A stretch of 54,113 nt of DNA from Candidatus Azobacteroides sp. (GTDB lineage: Bacteria; Bacteroidota; Bacteroidia; Bacteroidales; WRGA01), in assembly GCA_021201815.1 (NCBI GenBank), contig JAJQEC010000133.1:27242-81354 (forward strand), given 5' to 3'. The notes beneath the pieces are model-generated. The model worked only from the letters and a program-made list of their open reading frames with translations. It had not been told where the DNA came from and did no database searches. A program made the position numbers and the translations under genes. Positions 1-8,727 of the stretch are shown piece after piece (within the stretch, counting starts at the first letter, position 1; every line of letters begins with the position of its first letter).

Positions 1-424
1 TATTTGCCGCATTCGTTCCGGCATTCCCGTCCATTTTCCAGGCATTCGGGTCATCCGCAATTTCCGCACTCCGTGCATAGTTCCAGCCATTTCCGTCCCA
101 GTAATACAACCCTTCCTGCAGCCCTGCCGTTTCACTGACATTGTATACCACCAGTCCCTTATGAATTTTTTTTTGGTCATCATCTGCCGCTTGCTGTGCA
201 GATAGCAACGGCTCCAGGGTATTGAGTCCGGAAAGTTCTACCCGGGGAAATTTCACACCTTTACCCGCATTCTTTTCTCCGTTGGTTTCGGCTTCATCCT
301 TAAGGTCCAACAATGCACCCACTGCAGGTGCTTCATCCATTCCAACCGTTACCTGTGCTTTCCCGTGTAGAATGCAAAGCAAAAAGACCGGGAAAAAAAT
401 CATTTTTTTAATTGTTGTATTCAT
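1..424 (-). CDS. Exported surface protein, N-terminal part only (runs off the left edge)
   Basis: Reading from the ATG at 424 down to base 1 gives an open frame of 141 codons with no stop. It opens with a signal peptide (MNTTIKKMIFFPVFLLCIL, then HGKAQ), followed by QVTVGMDEAPAVGALLDLKD and later KGLVVYNVSE and GLYYWDGNGW. This order (AQVTVG, then A-LDL, then a KFPRV-like strand, then GL-VYN and YYWDG-W) is a common N-terminal module of Bacteroidales secreted proteins of unknown function. It is the third gene of a minus-strand set with the two genes to its right, 155 bases after the preceding stop. The C-terminus is outside the window, so no sorting signal or function can be judged. Start choice: the signal peptide begins right at this ATG. 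Confidence 0.75.
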   Translation of the reverse strand, partial: MNTTIKKMIFFPVFLLCILHGKAQVTVGMDEAPAVGALLDLKDEAETNGEKNAGKGVKFPRVELSGLNTLEPLLSAQQAADDDQKKIHKGLVVYNVSETAGLQEGLYYWDGNGWNYARSAEIADDPNAWKMDGNAGTNAAN

Positions 425-579
425 ATATAATATTTTTAATAAGTGATGATACGATAAAGCAACGTCTTGTTTGTTCCTCATGTAACAGAAATAAATAGAG
501 GAAATATCAGCATATATACGATGTACTATAAGTAATTACCTTTGTCCTTCTATATATTATAGAAAATACATGAAATCGT

Positions 580-984
580 TTACTCTTCATACAATTCAAA
601 GTCGTCTTTCTCCTGTCTTTTCTTTTTTCGTTGTTTCACCAACACCCTTATGGAGTAAAGGATGGGGAGAAAAAGAAAGATAAGCATCTCTTTGTCAGAA
701 ACAGGCAGAGGAGAATCAACCCACAAATTGGGATCCTCGTCCCCTCCGTCTCCCGGCAGAGGATCTTCGGAACCTGTTCCCCATCCCGTTGCGTTAAAAT
801 CCTCATCTTTTGTAGTAGAAAGATTTTTTTTAAAAGGGTTTTCCTTTTTTTCTTTTATAAATTCCCCGGTATATTCTTTCATTTCGGATTTGACATTCGC
901 CATGATGTCACTGGTAAAAATAAACGGAAGACCATATAAAATAAAAAGAAGTACAATTACAGAGGCAGCAAATATCTTTTTCAT
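580..984 (-). CDS. Small exported protein with C-terminal membrane anchor and basic tail
   Basis: 134 residues, family not recognised. Residues 1-25 are a signal peptide or membrane segment (MKKIFAASVIVLLFILYGLP). The middle is hydrophilic and acidic with a GDGGDEDPN stretch. The end has a short motif SPLPVSDKE, then a hydrophobic span (MLIFLFLPILYSIRVLV) and a basic cluster (KQRKKKRQEK). This order (Pro-containing motif, membrane helix, basic tail) resembles the tail of many short Bacteroidales exported proteins and is formally like a C-terminal sorting signal, but I cannot assign a processing enzyme. It starts 5 bases after the stop of the 674-residue gene, so the two are almost certainly co-transcribed. 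Confidence 0.65.
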   Translation of the reverse strand: MKKIFAASVIVLLFILYGLPFIFTSDIMANVKSEMKEYTGEFIKEKKENPFKKNLSTTKDEDFNATGWGTGSEDPLPGDGGDEDPNLWVDSPLPVSDKEMLIFLFLPILYSIRVLVKQRKKKRQEKDDFELYEE

Positions 985-989
985 ATTCT

Positions 990-3014
990 TTATAATTTAA
1001 GTTTAAAAACGAATGAATTATAACCAATCATCCTTCCCATATATATACCTTGAGGGAAATCTACCGGATAGCGCATTACCGGATAATCATTTATCCGGAT
1101 CTGTTCTATGATTGTTCCTTTTGTATCTATCAATTGCACGGTTGCTCCCAAATCCTGTACGGACAATCCGGAAATAACTATTTGTCCGTCTACATAATAT
1201 GCTTTTAGTTGTTGTTGACTTGGTCCTTCGGTTTTTGTATGGTCCAGTTTGAAATGAACCATAAACCGATGCGCATCCATTTCCTCCGAAGCCTGGAATT
1301 CGTAGGTATTTACTTCCTTGAGATTTATTTTGTCTTTTGTCCATAAATCTTCCAGCCATACTTCATGGTTCTGATCTATTGTTTCTAATCGATCGGCTAC
1401 CAGACGGAAGATGCCTTCCCCTTTTCCTATATATACACAAAGAGGAATCTGGGCATCCTGAAAAGGAATGGCATTGGCACTTAGCTTTACATCATCCTGA
1501 CTCAGTGTATAGAGCTGAAAAACTTCACTGGCATGGTTGTATGCTTTTTCCATATCCAGATGGCCGAAATCCAGGGAAGTATTTTCCCGCAAACCTATTA
1601 CGGCCAAGTCCTTTAATCTTGGTTGGCTCACCGGATAAAGTTTGAATAATACATCCGGAAATGGGACAGAGGCATTTTTAAGATTATGGGAGACTTTGGC
1701 ATGCTCCTGTTCTTCCCGTCCGATAGTAAATGTACCGTTCTGCGAAGAATTTTTAGAAACACGTATCATAAAGACCCCCATAGAAGGAACGTGTTCTTCC
1801 TGAAGCAAATTCGGCACTCCTGTGGTAGGATGTTCGGCTGAAATAGGAAGTAAAGTGGTTTGTCCGGCATAGAATACATATAAAATAGGAGAAAACATCA
1901 GGGTGGAAGCACCCATTTTCTCAATGATTTTAGGAATACTTAAAGGAGATGTATATGAATTACCGATTACCCAGTTCAGGGTTGAAGCCGGGGTAGCTGC
2001 AGGACTAACCGAACCGGTAAACAGGGTATTGCCTGTGAAAAGTTGTTCTTTCACTTCTGGGAGGCTATAAACTGTTCCATCAAAAACAAAGGTTTCTTTT
2101 TCATATTCGCCCGGGTCGCCTGTAGTAATTATAAAAGGCAAATCATCATATTGTCCCCTGGGCCTTAACCGCAAATAATACGGAATACCGGGAGTAAGAA
2201 TATCATCTGCCGGGGTAATATACTGATCTTCCCGGATTGTTCCATTTTCATTAGGCCTGTCTGCCATGGGATAAGGCGCACTGTTGTATTCCCCGTCCAT
2301 CAACGGTGTCCGTAACCAGTTTCCGGCAAAGTATCCGGCCCGCTGAGTTGAAACAAAAGGGGTAGCAAAAGGAAAAAGTATGCAGTCGGCCCAGTTGCTT
2401 CCCCGGTATCCTTCTACATATCGTTCCACTACGACCAAACCGGCTTCAACCTGATTATTCCCCGTTACTCTCAAAGAGGCGTCATAAATCGGAGAATCAT
2501 CCGTATTATCTTCCGGAGCAGACTGCAGGTAGAGCACACCTGTTTTCGTAGCAGGACGTATAATATCAATGGCATCAATTCCCATTTTCGGAACTACCGT
2601 AAGACGGGTGTTTTTTTCTATTTCCAATCTGGGAAAAGCAACATAACTTGTTCCTCTGTCCAAGGCTGCCATGAGGCTTGAGCTACAGGTAATAAACTGA
2701 GGTTCCGTATCATTCCTGAAACAAAATGTCCCGTTACTTCCCGTATCAAAAACATTGCCGGTTCCATCCTGATAAAAGTTGCCGGTAACAACTGTTTTTC
2801 CATTCTGCATAATACCTACATTATTTCCTGCCATTTTCACAGCAGAAGGAATGTATAGGGATACATCATTCGCATCGGTGCCTCCTATATACATTTTTCC
2901 GGTATTTACCATTCTTACCTCATCGACTGCGAGAGGCAACTGTGTATATCCTGCTGGACCGAATAAAATGAACAGCATAACAGCAAGACTGCTTTTTAAC
3001 ATTTTTAATTTCAT
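990..3014 (-). CDS. Large secreted protein with degenerate T9SS-like C-terminal domain
   Basis: 674 residues. A signal peptide (MKLKMLKSSLAVMLFILFG, cleavage likely after GYTQ) is followed by a repetitive beta-rich body (KMYIGGTDANDVSLYIPSAV, GNFYQDGTGNVFDTGSNG) like those of Bacteroidales surface proteins that carry text-like beta strands. The last 70 residues (YYVDGQIVISGLSVQDLGA to FPQGIYMGRM and FVFKLKL) fit the pattern of a T9SS type A sorting domain: paired strands, a P-GIY motif and a basic-hydrophobic end. The YPNP box usual in that domain is missing, so the call is tentative. No enzymatic motif is visible. It is the first gene of the three-gene minus-strand set at the left edge. The ATG at 3014 is the natural start because the signal peptide begins there. 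Confidence 0.75.
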   Translation of the reverse strand: MKLKMLKSSLAVMLFILFGPAGYTQLPLAVDEVRMVNTGKMYIGGTDANDVSLYIPSAVKMAGNNVGIMQNGKTVVTGNFYQDGTGNVFDTGSNGTFCFRNDTEPQFITCSSSLMAALDRGTSYVAFPRLEIEKNTRLTVVPKMGIDAIDIIRPATKTGVLYLQSAPEDNTDDSPIYDASLRVTGNNQVEAGLVVVERYVEGYRGSNWADCILFPFATPFVSTQRAGYFAGNWLRTPLMDGEYNSAPYPMADRPNENGTIREDQYITPADDILTPGIPYYLRLRPRGQYDDLPFIITTGDPGEYEKETFVFDGTVYSLPEVKEQLFTGNTLFTGSVSPAATPASTLNWVIGNSYTSPLSIPKIIEKMGASTLMFSPILYVFYAGQTTLLPISAEHPTTGVPNLLQEEHVPSMGVFMIRVSKNSSQNGTFTIGREEQEHAKVSHNLKNASVPFPDVLFKLYPVSQPRLKDLAVIGLRENTSLDFGHLDMEKAYNHASEVFQLYTLSQDDVKLSANAIPFQDAQIPLCVYIGKGEGIFRLVADRLETIDQNHEVWLEDLWTKDKINLKEVNTYEFQASEEMDAHRFMVHFKLDHTKTEGPSQQQLKAYYVDGQIVISGLSVQDLGATVQLIDTKGTIIEQIRINDYPVMRYPVDFPQGIYMGRMIGYNSFVFKLKL

Positions 3015-4263
3015 ACGCTTAAGTTTAAGAGATTGATTATTAAATTCTCCTGGAGAAATAAGGGAATAGGCTGAAGAAAAATGGAAGAAAAGTTATTTGA
3101 TTATGAAGAAAAAAAGAAGCAATAAGAGGAGATAAGAAAACAGAAAAAGGCCATGCATATCCTTCTTTTCCGGCAAAATCCTTATCTCCATCCTATTGCA
3201 TAAAACAAGACAGGCTCTTTCCCAAGAGTGTCTTTCCTGTCAATAGAAACCTGAGAAAAATTAATTCAACTTATTAACCAGTATCACAAAATAAAATATT
3301 TTTATGTGCTCGGGTGAGCCACTCTATCTATCCTTAAAAAATTCGCTTATTGGTTTTGGCTATATAGCTTTTTCGTATCTTTATTTCTGTATTATACGGT
3401 TATTAAAGCTTTTACGCTGTTTTATCCTGAAAGTAGGCAATCCTTTTGTAAAATTTGTCTTTCCATGGGTATCCGGTTACTTTATTAAGTCCGATAAAAC
3501 ACCTTCGGAGCACCTGAAAAAAACAAAAATAGGATTCATTGTCTTTGTATTTACACTTAAAATTAAATGGATTTCCATTTATATATTTTATTGACTGCGA
3601 TTCTATTTCTAAATCAATTCTATATATTTTTCTGTGTAATAAAAAATTGTATGCATGTAAAGAATTCCGTTGTGTAAGAAGTAAGGAGAAAAGTATGTTT
3701 GTTTTATTCAGAATTCTTTTTTTAAATACTTTTATTATATTATTAAAACACCTATCATTTAATCGGAAATAGTTTCAGAAGTTTGTTTTCCTTAAATGAC
3801 TGAGGCAAAAATAAAGATTAAGAAAAAGATTATTGTTTCAAAGAATATAAATCTGACAGAGAAGAGAGCCATAATTTAATAAGAATCAGAAGAAACTTAC
3901 GAATATCGTGGATAGTCAATGAGGGCAAATCTTCTCACAACTAAAAATGTGATTACACCGGTGTATCCCATTCCGTTTTTCGGAAAAACCGGAAAGACGA
4001 TCTGACTGTATATATTTTTAATCGGGGAATGCAGAAAAAGACAGGATATTTGCATTTATTTCTAAACAATCTATAAGGAATAGCTGCCTGTAAAAATAAA
4101 GCTCTTGTATTCAATTCCAAGTACTTTTGCAATGGATAATTATTTCCGTATTGTTTGTTTCAGAAGCCGGACCGGGAAATTCCAGGTTATCCGGCATAAG
4201 AACACATGTTATATGGTTATATTTTCGGACTTCACCCACACGCGATAAACTCTGTTTCATTGA

Positions 4264-4291
4264 GGCTTATAGTGGATGTCCACCATAAGCC
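4264..4291. other. 13-bp stem hairpin in intergenic DNA
   Basis: The arms GGCTTATAGTGGA and TCCACCATAAGCC pair over 13 positions with a single G-U or A-C mismatch and a 2-base turn. In the plus direction it is followed by CCCTTTTATG, only a short T run. It may be a weak terminator or part of a structured RNA; nothing else supports either. Confidence 0.4.
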
Positions 4292-4572
4292 CCTTTTATG
4301 AAGGTCTTCTTATCGCCGGCAAGGCCCTGAAGCCTGCCATGTTATCACTATTACTGAGGTTATTCTATAAAAAGTTGCTTTTAATTTCTGCAGGCTGGTA
4401 ACTGTAACGTATACCTTTAAAGGGAAATTCAATCCGGAGTAAAGTCATTAATTGTTTAGAAGTACTGATTGCAACATAAAAGAGAAGTATGATCTATGAA
4501 AATAGAAGTGGAAATTAACTAAACTCTTTAAAAATAAGTTTTTCCGGACAAGGATAAATCAACCTTTACGAT

Positions 4573-4580
4573 TAGGTTTG
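4573..4580 (+). promoter_or_regulatory. Bacteroidota -7 promoter element (TAGGTTTG)
   Basis: TAGGTTTG matches the TAnnTTTG consensus of Bacteroidota sigma-70-type promoters. No clear TTTG -33 box is seen at the usual 19-21 bp upstream. Start of transcription is expected near 4587, ahead of the hairpin and terminator described in the next entries. Confidence 0.5.
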
Positions 4581-4586
4581 GAATGT

Positions 4587-4701
4587 ATATAAAAAAGAAA
4601 AGGTTGTCATCCCGACAACCAATCTTAATTAACCTTAAATCTAATACCATGAAAAACACAGTGCAAATGTAAAGCATTTTATGTTATAAAACATAGTTTT
4701 T
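4587..4701 (+). ncRNA. Candidate small RNA (about 115 nt) or leader-peptide unit
   Basis: Between a -7 element (4573-4580) and a terminator-like hairpin with a T run (4680-4701) lies a compact unit. It has a perfect 7-bp hairpin, GGTTGTC-ATCCC-GACAACC, at 4602-4620, then an unstructured TTAATTAACCTTAAATC stretch, then a tiny frame at 4649-4672 reading MKNTVQM and stop. The unit points away from any plus-strand gene; the next gene (rlmI) is convergent. I recall very similar hairpin-plus-ATGAAAAACAC sequences in other Bacteroidales intergenic regions, but cannot verify it or match it to an Rfam family such as Bacteroidales-1. Whether the 7-residue frame is translated is unknown. Confidence 0.45.
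4680..4701 (+). terminator. Short intrinsic terminator of the candidate small RNA
   Basis: TATGTT-ATAA-AACATA forms a 6-bp hairpin followed by GTTTTTAA. It is AT-rich and weak in stem strength, but the T run is in the right place for plus-strand transcription. Confidence 0.45.
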
Positions 4702-4778
4702 AATCATAAAAATCATCTTATTTAACATTATTTAATAATGTAGAATTTTGAATAACTGATTATCAACTAATTACAAAA

Positions 4779-5963
4779 TCACTCTACATATACTACTAAC
4801 CCTTTTAAATATTCTCCTTCCGGGTGATAAATGTTTACAGGATGATCTGCCGGTTGAGTAAGCTGATGTAAAATGCGGACTTTCCTTCCTACCTGTGCCG
4901 CTGCAGAAAAGACAGCAAGGCGGAATTGTTGTTTATCTACTGCCTGAGAACAGGAAAAAGTAAATAAAATACCTCCGGGTTTTATTTTTTCAAATGCTTT
5001 TGCATTTAATTTTCGATACCCGTTTAATGCATTCCGAAGGGCGTCCTTGTGTTTGGCAAAAGCAGGAGGATCCAACACAATCAAATCATAATCATCCGGC
5101 ATCGTATCGAGATATTTAAACGCATCTTCCGCAAAAGCTTTATGGCGTTTATCATTCGGAAAGTTTAATGTGATATTTTCATTGGTCAGTTCAATCGCTT
5201 TAGCAGAACTATCGACCGAATGGACAAGAGTGGCTCCTCCTCTCATGGCATACACAGAAAAACCTCCTGTATAACAAAACATATTTAATACGGAACGCCC
5301 GGCAGCATATTTCTCCAGCAAGGCACGGTTCTCTCTCTGATCAATAAAGAATCCGGTTTTCTGTCCTTTCTCCCAATCAATTCGGAACTTCAGGCTATTT
5401 TCTATGGCTATATTGCCGGCCTTTTTTCCCAGCAGATATTGATTTTCGCTTTTTAGGTCCGCTTTGTAAGGCAGGGTATTATCGGATTTATAAAATACAG
5501 CATGTAATTCTTCCGGCATAATCTCTTTTAATGCCGCTGCAATTTCCTGACGGGAAACATGCATTCCTACAGAATGCGCCTGAAACACAGCAGTACCATC
5601 ATACATATCAATAATTAACCCCGGTAAGAAATCCCCTTCTCCATGTACCAGACGATAGGAATTATTTGTTTCTCTTTTTGTTAACCCTAATCCGGTTCTT
5701 AACTGATAAGCGGCCTTTAGTCTCTTCTTCCAGAATTCTTTATCAATCGGTTCCTGGTCAAAACTCAATATACGTACCGCGATTGTACCAATCTGGCAAT
5801 GACCAACGGCAAGAAAATTTTTCCCGGAATCAAATACGTCAACGACATCACCTTCTTCCGGAGCACCTTCTGCTTTGGCAATAGCTCCGGAAAACACCCA
5901 GGGATGAAAACGTTTTAACGATTCCTCTTTTTTCGGTTTTAAAAATATCTTTTTTTTATTCAT
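4779..5963 (-). CDS. rlmI: Class I SAM-dependent 23S rRNA cytosine methyltransferase, RlmI-like
   Basis: 394 residues from the ATG at 5963. The N-terminus (FLKPKKEESLKRFHPWVFSG) is the PUA RNA-binding domain of the RlmI/RlmK family. The Rossmann methyltransferase part shows the SAM motif NMFCYTGGFSVYAMRGGA, the motif IV DLIVLDPPAFAKHK, and FTFSCSQAVD with the cysteine expected of an m5C methyltransferase. Known family role: 5-methylation of a cytosine in 23S rRNA (C1962 in E. coli). The open frame extends upstream to 6029, but those 22 residues come from a GTAAAAG tandem repeat and lack family similarity, so 5963 is preferred. It lies downstream of truA on the same strand; two RNA-modifying enzymes side by side. 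Confidence 0.88.
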   Translation of the reverse strand: MNKKKIFLKPKKEESLKRFHPWVFSGAIAKAEGAPEEGDVVDVFDSGKNFLAVGHCQIGTIAVRILSFDQEPIDKEFWKKRLKAAYQLRTGLGLTKRETNNSYRLVHGEGDFLPGLIIDMYDGTAVFQAHSVGMHVSRQEIAAALKEIMPEELHAVFYKSDNTLPYKADLKSENQYLLGKKAGNIAIENSLKFRIDWEKGQKTGFFIDQRENRALLEKYAAGRSVLNMFCYTGGFSVYAMRGGATLVHSVDSSAKAIELTNENITLNFPNDKRHKAFAEDAFKYLDTMPDDYDLIVLDPPAFAKHKDALRNALNGYRKLNAKAFEKIKPGGILFTFSCSQAVDKQQFRLAVFSAAAQVGRKVRILHQLTQPADHPVNIYHPEGEYLKGLVVYVE

Positions 5964-5982
5964 ATAAAAGAATAGGTGTAAA

Positions 5983-6010
5983 GTAAAAGGTAAAAGGTAA
6001 AAGGTAAAAG
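5983..6010. repeat. Tandem repeat, four copies of GTAAAAG
   Basis: Four exact 7-bp units sit 20 bp upstream of the rlmI start codon, between truA and rlmI. Copy number of such short tandem repeats can vary by slippage. On the coding strand the run is pyrimidine-rich (CTTTTAC units), in the 5' untranslated part of rlmI. Confidence 0.85.
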
Positions 6011-6062
6011 ACTGGTCCAGCAAACACATCCGACTTTTATTCTCAAACCCAACCTCTCACTA

Positions 6063-6821
6063 TTATTTCTTAACTCTTAGTTTATCCGGGTATTCCACAT
6101 CAGTCAGGAATAATCCCTGAGCGGGTACGGAAGTTCCGGCTTTACAGCGGTTTTTCGCTTCGATAATATCACGAAACTGTTGGATAGTAATCTTGTTTCT
6201 TCCGACTTCTACCAGAGTTCCGACAATGGCACGCACCATATTCCGGAGAAAACGGTCGGCCTGAATGGTAAAGATATAGTTTTCCTCTTTTTTTATCCAG
6301 AAGGCCTGCATGATCCGGCAATTATTTGTTTTTACATCCGTATGTAATTTACTGAAACTGGTAAAATCACTATAATCAAAAAGGCATTTTGCTGCTTCAT
6401 TCATTTTTTCAATATCCAATGGATAATGAATACGCCAGGCATAATGACGGATAAAAGGCTCTTTCTTTATTGAAATAACATATTCATATGTCCGTGAAAC
6501 AGCATCAAAACGGGCATGCGCCTCCGGAATAACTTTCTCCAGAAAATCAATGGAGATATCCTGAGGCAGAATCCGGTTCAGTTTGTCCGCAAATTCTCCG
6601 GTATCCAGGTCGGTTTTTTCCGAATCAAAGTGAGCAACCATCCTCCGGGCATGTACCCCACTATCTGTCCTGCCCGCTCCTGTGACAGTCGTTTCTTTTT
6701 GTAATAATAAAGAAAGGGCCTTTTCCAGGGTTTCCTGTACGGTAACCCCGTTGGGTTGTATCTGCCAGCCGCAGTATTGCCCCCCATCATAAGACAAATA
6801 TATAAAATAACGCTGACTCAC
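6063..6821 (-). CDS. truA: tRNA pseudouridine(38-40) synthase TruA
   Basis: 252 residues, normal for TruA. The N-terminal strand [20 protein letters not shown] and the active-site segment [20 protein letters not shown] are diagnostic; the catalytic Asp is in RTDSGVHA (about residue 53). [13 protein letters not shown] and [18 protein letters not shown] are the two other conserved blocks. The enzyme isomerises uridines at positions 38-40 of the tRNA anticodon stem. The start is GTG at 6821, and its G is also the last base of the TAG stop of the upstream DUF4153 gene, a one-base overlap that suggests translational coupling. Confidence 0.93.
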   Translation of the reverse strand: MSQRYFIYLSYDGGQYCGWQIQPNGVTVQETLEKALSLLLQKETTVTGAGRTDSGVHARRMVAHFDSEKTDLDTGEFADKLNRILPQDISIDFLEKVIPEAHARFDAVSRTYEYVISIKKEPFIRHYAWRIHYPLDIEKMNEAAKCLFDYSDFTSFSKLHTDVKTNNCRIMQAFWIKKEENYIFTIQADRFLRNMVRAIVGTLVEVGRNKITIQQFRDIIEAKNRCKAGTSVPAQGLFLTDVEYPDKLRVKK

Positions 6822-8593
6822 TAAAATGGATGTTTTTTAAATAAAATAGTATGTATCGTATAATTCTTTATTTCAATTCCTGTCGTATCAGGAAGTATTT
6901 CATAGCTGATACCGGAAAAAATAATTTTATAACTTTTTCCTTTTAGCGTAAAAAGTGCTTTTGCTTTTTCTACAGGCAAAGAAGCCACATCTTCTATTTC
7001 AAAACGAATGCCCAGATCCTTGAAATTATTTCCAAAATCCGCCGACAAGTCATGTGCTCCAATTAAATGCTTTACACCATTTGTCTCTTTACCAAATAGT
7101 TTAATAGAATCCCGTTCTTTTCCGGAAGTACTGACTTTTTCCAATTGATACATATCATTAATAGAGATCGTTTTCCCACCTTTTATAATCGCGAAAAAGT
7201 CATACTCTTCCATCTCAAATGTAAAGGGAAGTGCTTCCAGTCTTCTATAAGGAGTAATTCTAGTATTTTCCGGATATGATTTTTCTTCAGGTATAAACGA
7301 ACGTAAATCATATACATAAAAAGACTCCACATTCCTTTTGTATTGCAACAGGGAAAAAGGATGCATTTCCTTTATTTTAAATCCTTTATTGCTCAAATAT
7401 TCTAATGAAGAAAAGAACGATTTATAATCAGTAGAAGAAAGTGGAAGAATGTCCTCTTTATTTTTAAGATATCCTCTTCCGTCCAGCATTTCGTATTTCG
7501 AAAACATCTGGCTGACCCTTTCCTGCTGGGAAGAAAGAGATAATTCGTAAGCACCGATATAAGGGGTAAAAACAGATAAAACAGTAAAAAGAATAATGAC
7601 AGGAAATAAAAGAATATATTTTGCTGTTTTCGGAAAAATAAAAAACAAAATGTATATCAGATATACTATTCCGATCACAATCAACATGCAACGGTCTTCT
7701 GTAAAACCGTATGCCATAATCCGCTTGGAAACAGAAAGGGCATACATAATCAACGGAAAGAAAAAAAGATAAGGCAGTCTTTTATAAAACCAGTCATATA
7801 ATTTATTTTTTCTGTCGGAAAGTAAGTAACATATTTGAAGAAGAATCGTAATACCCATATACCAGCCAGCCATATAAGCCAGCCGTCCTTCCGGAAAAGA
7901 GAAAGTAATAAGGATTGAAACGAAATAGACATATAATATAATCGTATAAATAATTGCGGCGGGAGTAAAAAGTGCAATTATAATACGGCTAAGCCAGTTA
8001 CTTGTAAATTCTTCCTTGTTGTAATAGGATAAAAAGATTTGTGGAAATACCACAAAAAAACACACATAAAACCTAAACTCTACGGTTAACTCATCAGATA
8101 TGCCAAACAAGGTAGTGCAGGTGTAATAAATCAGTTCAAAAAGTCCGGCAAGGATTCCGGTGTATACTCCGGCAAGAAAAATACTAAGAAATAAACGAAC
8201 AGTATTTCCGGCAAAAGCCACATTGTCTTTCTCCCTACCGATAAAGAAAAAGAAACACCATACAATCACCAGAATTCCTTTAAAATAGATTCCTTTCCCG
8301 TTTGGCTCTATCCACTTTGCCCACGGAATTACGCTATAGAGGACAAGAAAGATAAAAGAACCAAGGAAATAAAACGCTTTATTTTTTCTATAAGAGGCCC
8401 ATTTATTAAAAAATAACACAGTAGGAACGGCAAGAGCAAACCCATAAGTTACCTGGGTTGTTATATCCGGAAAATACCAGGACAAGAAAACACCGGCAAC
8501 CAGACAAAGAAAAATCTCAACCGGGTAAGTAATAAGATTATCCTTTATCTGTCGGAAACTGTTATTTATGAGTAAACCTATGTCTAATTTCAT
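6821..8593 (-). CDS. DUF4153 family integral membrane protein
   Basis: About 590 residues. The first roughly 360 residues hold about ten hydrophobic segments (e.g. [53 protein letters not shown]). The rest is a soluble domain (from about [15 protein letters not shown] to [11 protein letters not shown]). The N-terminal layout matches DUF4153 proteins of Bacteroidota; the function of the family is not known to me. The ATG at 8593 is chosen over a TTG three codons earlier. It is probably co-transcribed with truA (one-base overlap). The start region is divergent from phoH, with a TAnnTTTG element on each strand in the 134-bp gap. Confidence 0.8.
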   Translation of the reverse strand: MKLDIGLLINNSFRQIKDNLITYPVEIFLCLVAGVFLSWYFPDITTQVTYGFALAVPTVLFFNKWASYRKNKAFYFLGSFIFLVLYSVIPWAKWIEPNGKGIYFKGILVIVWCFFFFIGREKDNVAFAGNTVRLFLSIFLAGVYTGILAGLFELIYYTCTTLFGISDELTVEFRFYVCFFVVFPQIFLSYYNKEEFTSNWLSRIIIALFTPAAIIYTIILYVYFVSILITFSFPEGRLAYMAGWYMGITILLQICYLLSDRKNKLYDWFYKRLPYLFFFPLIMYALSVSKRIMAYGFTEDRCMLIVIGIVYLIYILFFIFPKTAKYILLFPVIILFTVLSVFTPYIGAYELSLSSQQERVSQMFSKYEMLDGRGYLKNKEDILPLSSTDYKSFFSSLEYLSNKGFKIKEMHPFSLLQYKRNVESFYVYDLRSFIPEEKSYPENTRITPYRRLEALPFTFEMEEYDFFAIIKGGKTISINDMYQLEKVSTSGKERDSIKLFGKETNGVKHLIGAHDLSADFGNNFKDLGIRFEIEDVASLPVEKAKALFTLKGKSYKIIFSGISYEILPDTTGIEIKNYTIHTILFKKHPF

Positions 8594-8643
8594 GAAAAAC
8601 AAGAAGCATAATAATTGTTTTTAATTGTAGAACAGAAACGATG

Positions 8644-8651
8644 CAAAGATA
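8644..8651 (-). promoter_or_regulatory. -7 element for the DUF4153-truA-rlmI set
   Basis: The minus strand reads TATCTTTG, a match to TAnnTTTG, about 50 bp upstream of the DUF4153 start. No clear -33 box is seen. Confidence 0.45.
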
Positions 8652-8675
8652 TGGATTTTATTTTCTTGACAGGAA

Positions 8676-8703
8676 GGAATTTAATCTGATTTGATTACCT
8701 TTG
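8676..8703 (+). promoter_or_regulatory. Promoter of the phoH-purC-menG-aroE set
   Basis: TACCTTTG at 8696-8703 matches TAnnTTTG, and TTG at 8676-8678 lies 17 bp upstream as a possible -33 element. The expected transcript start, near 8710, leaves a short leader before the phoH ATG at 8728. This promoter lies back to back with the minus-strand element at 8644-8651. Confidence 0.6.
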
Positions 8704-8727
8704 CATGTTTATTTTTTAACCCTTTAA

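Larger units (their letters stand above)
3015..4778. other. Long intergenic region, 1.76 kb, without convincing protein gene
   Basis: AT-rich sequence. The open frames at 3304-3594 and 3539-3772 (plus) overlap each other, are rich in Phe/Ile/Lys and lack a family signature, so I do not call them. Visible structure: an imperfect inverted repeat at about 3209-3241, a strong hairpin at 4264-4291, and a promoter-hairpin-terminator unit at 4573-4701, listed separately. The stretch lies between divergently placed material: the surface-protein set ends transcriptionally to the left and rlmI ends at 4779. Confidence 0.5.

Noticed and set aside
3304..3772. Two overlapping plus-strand frames (96 and 77 codons) in the long intergenic region
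   Set aside because: They overlap each other in different frames, are dominated by Phe, Ile and Lys from AT-rich DNA, have no family signature and no promoter match.
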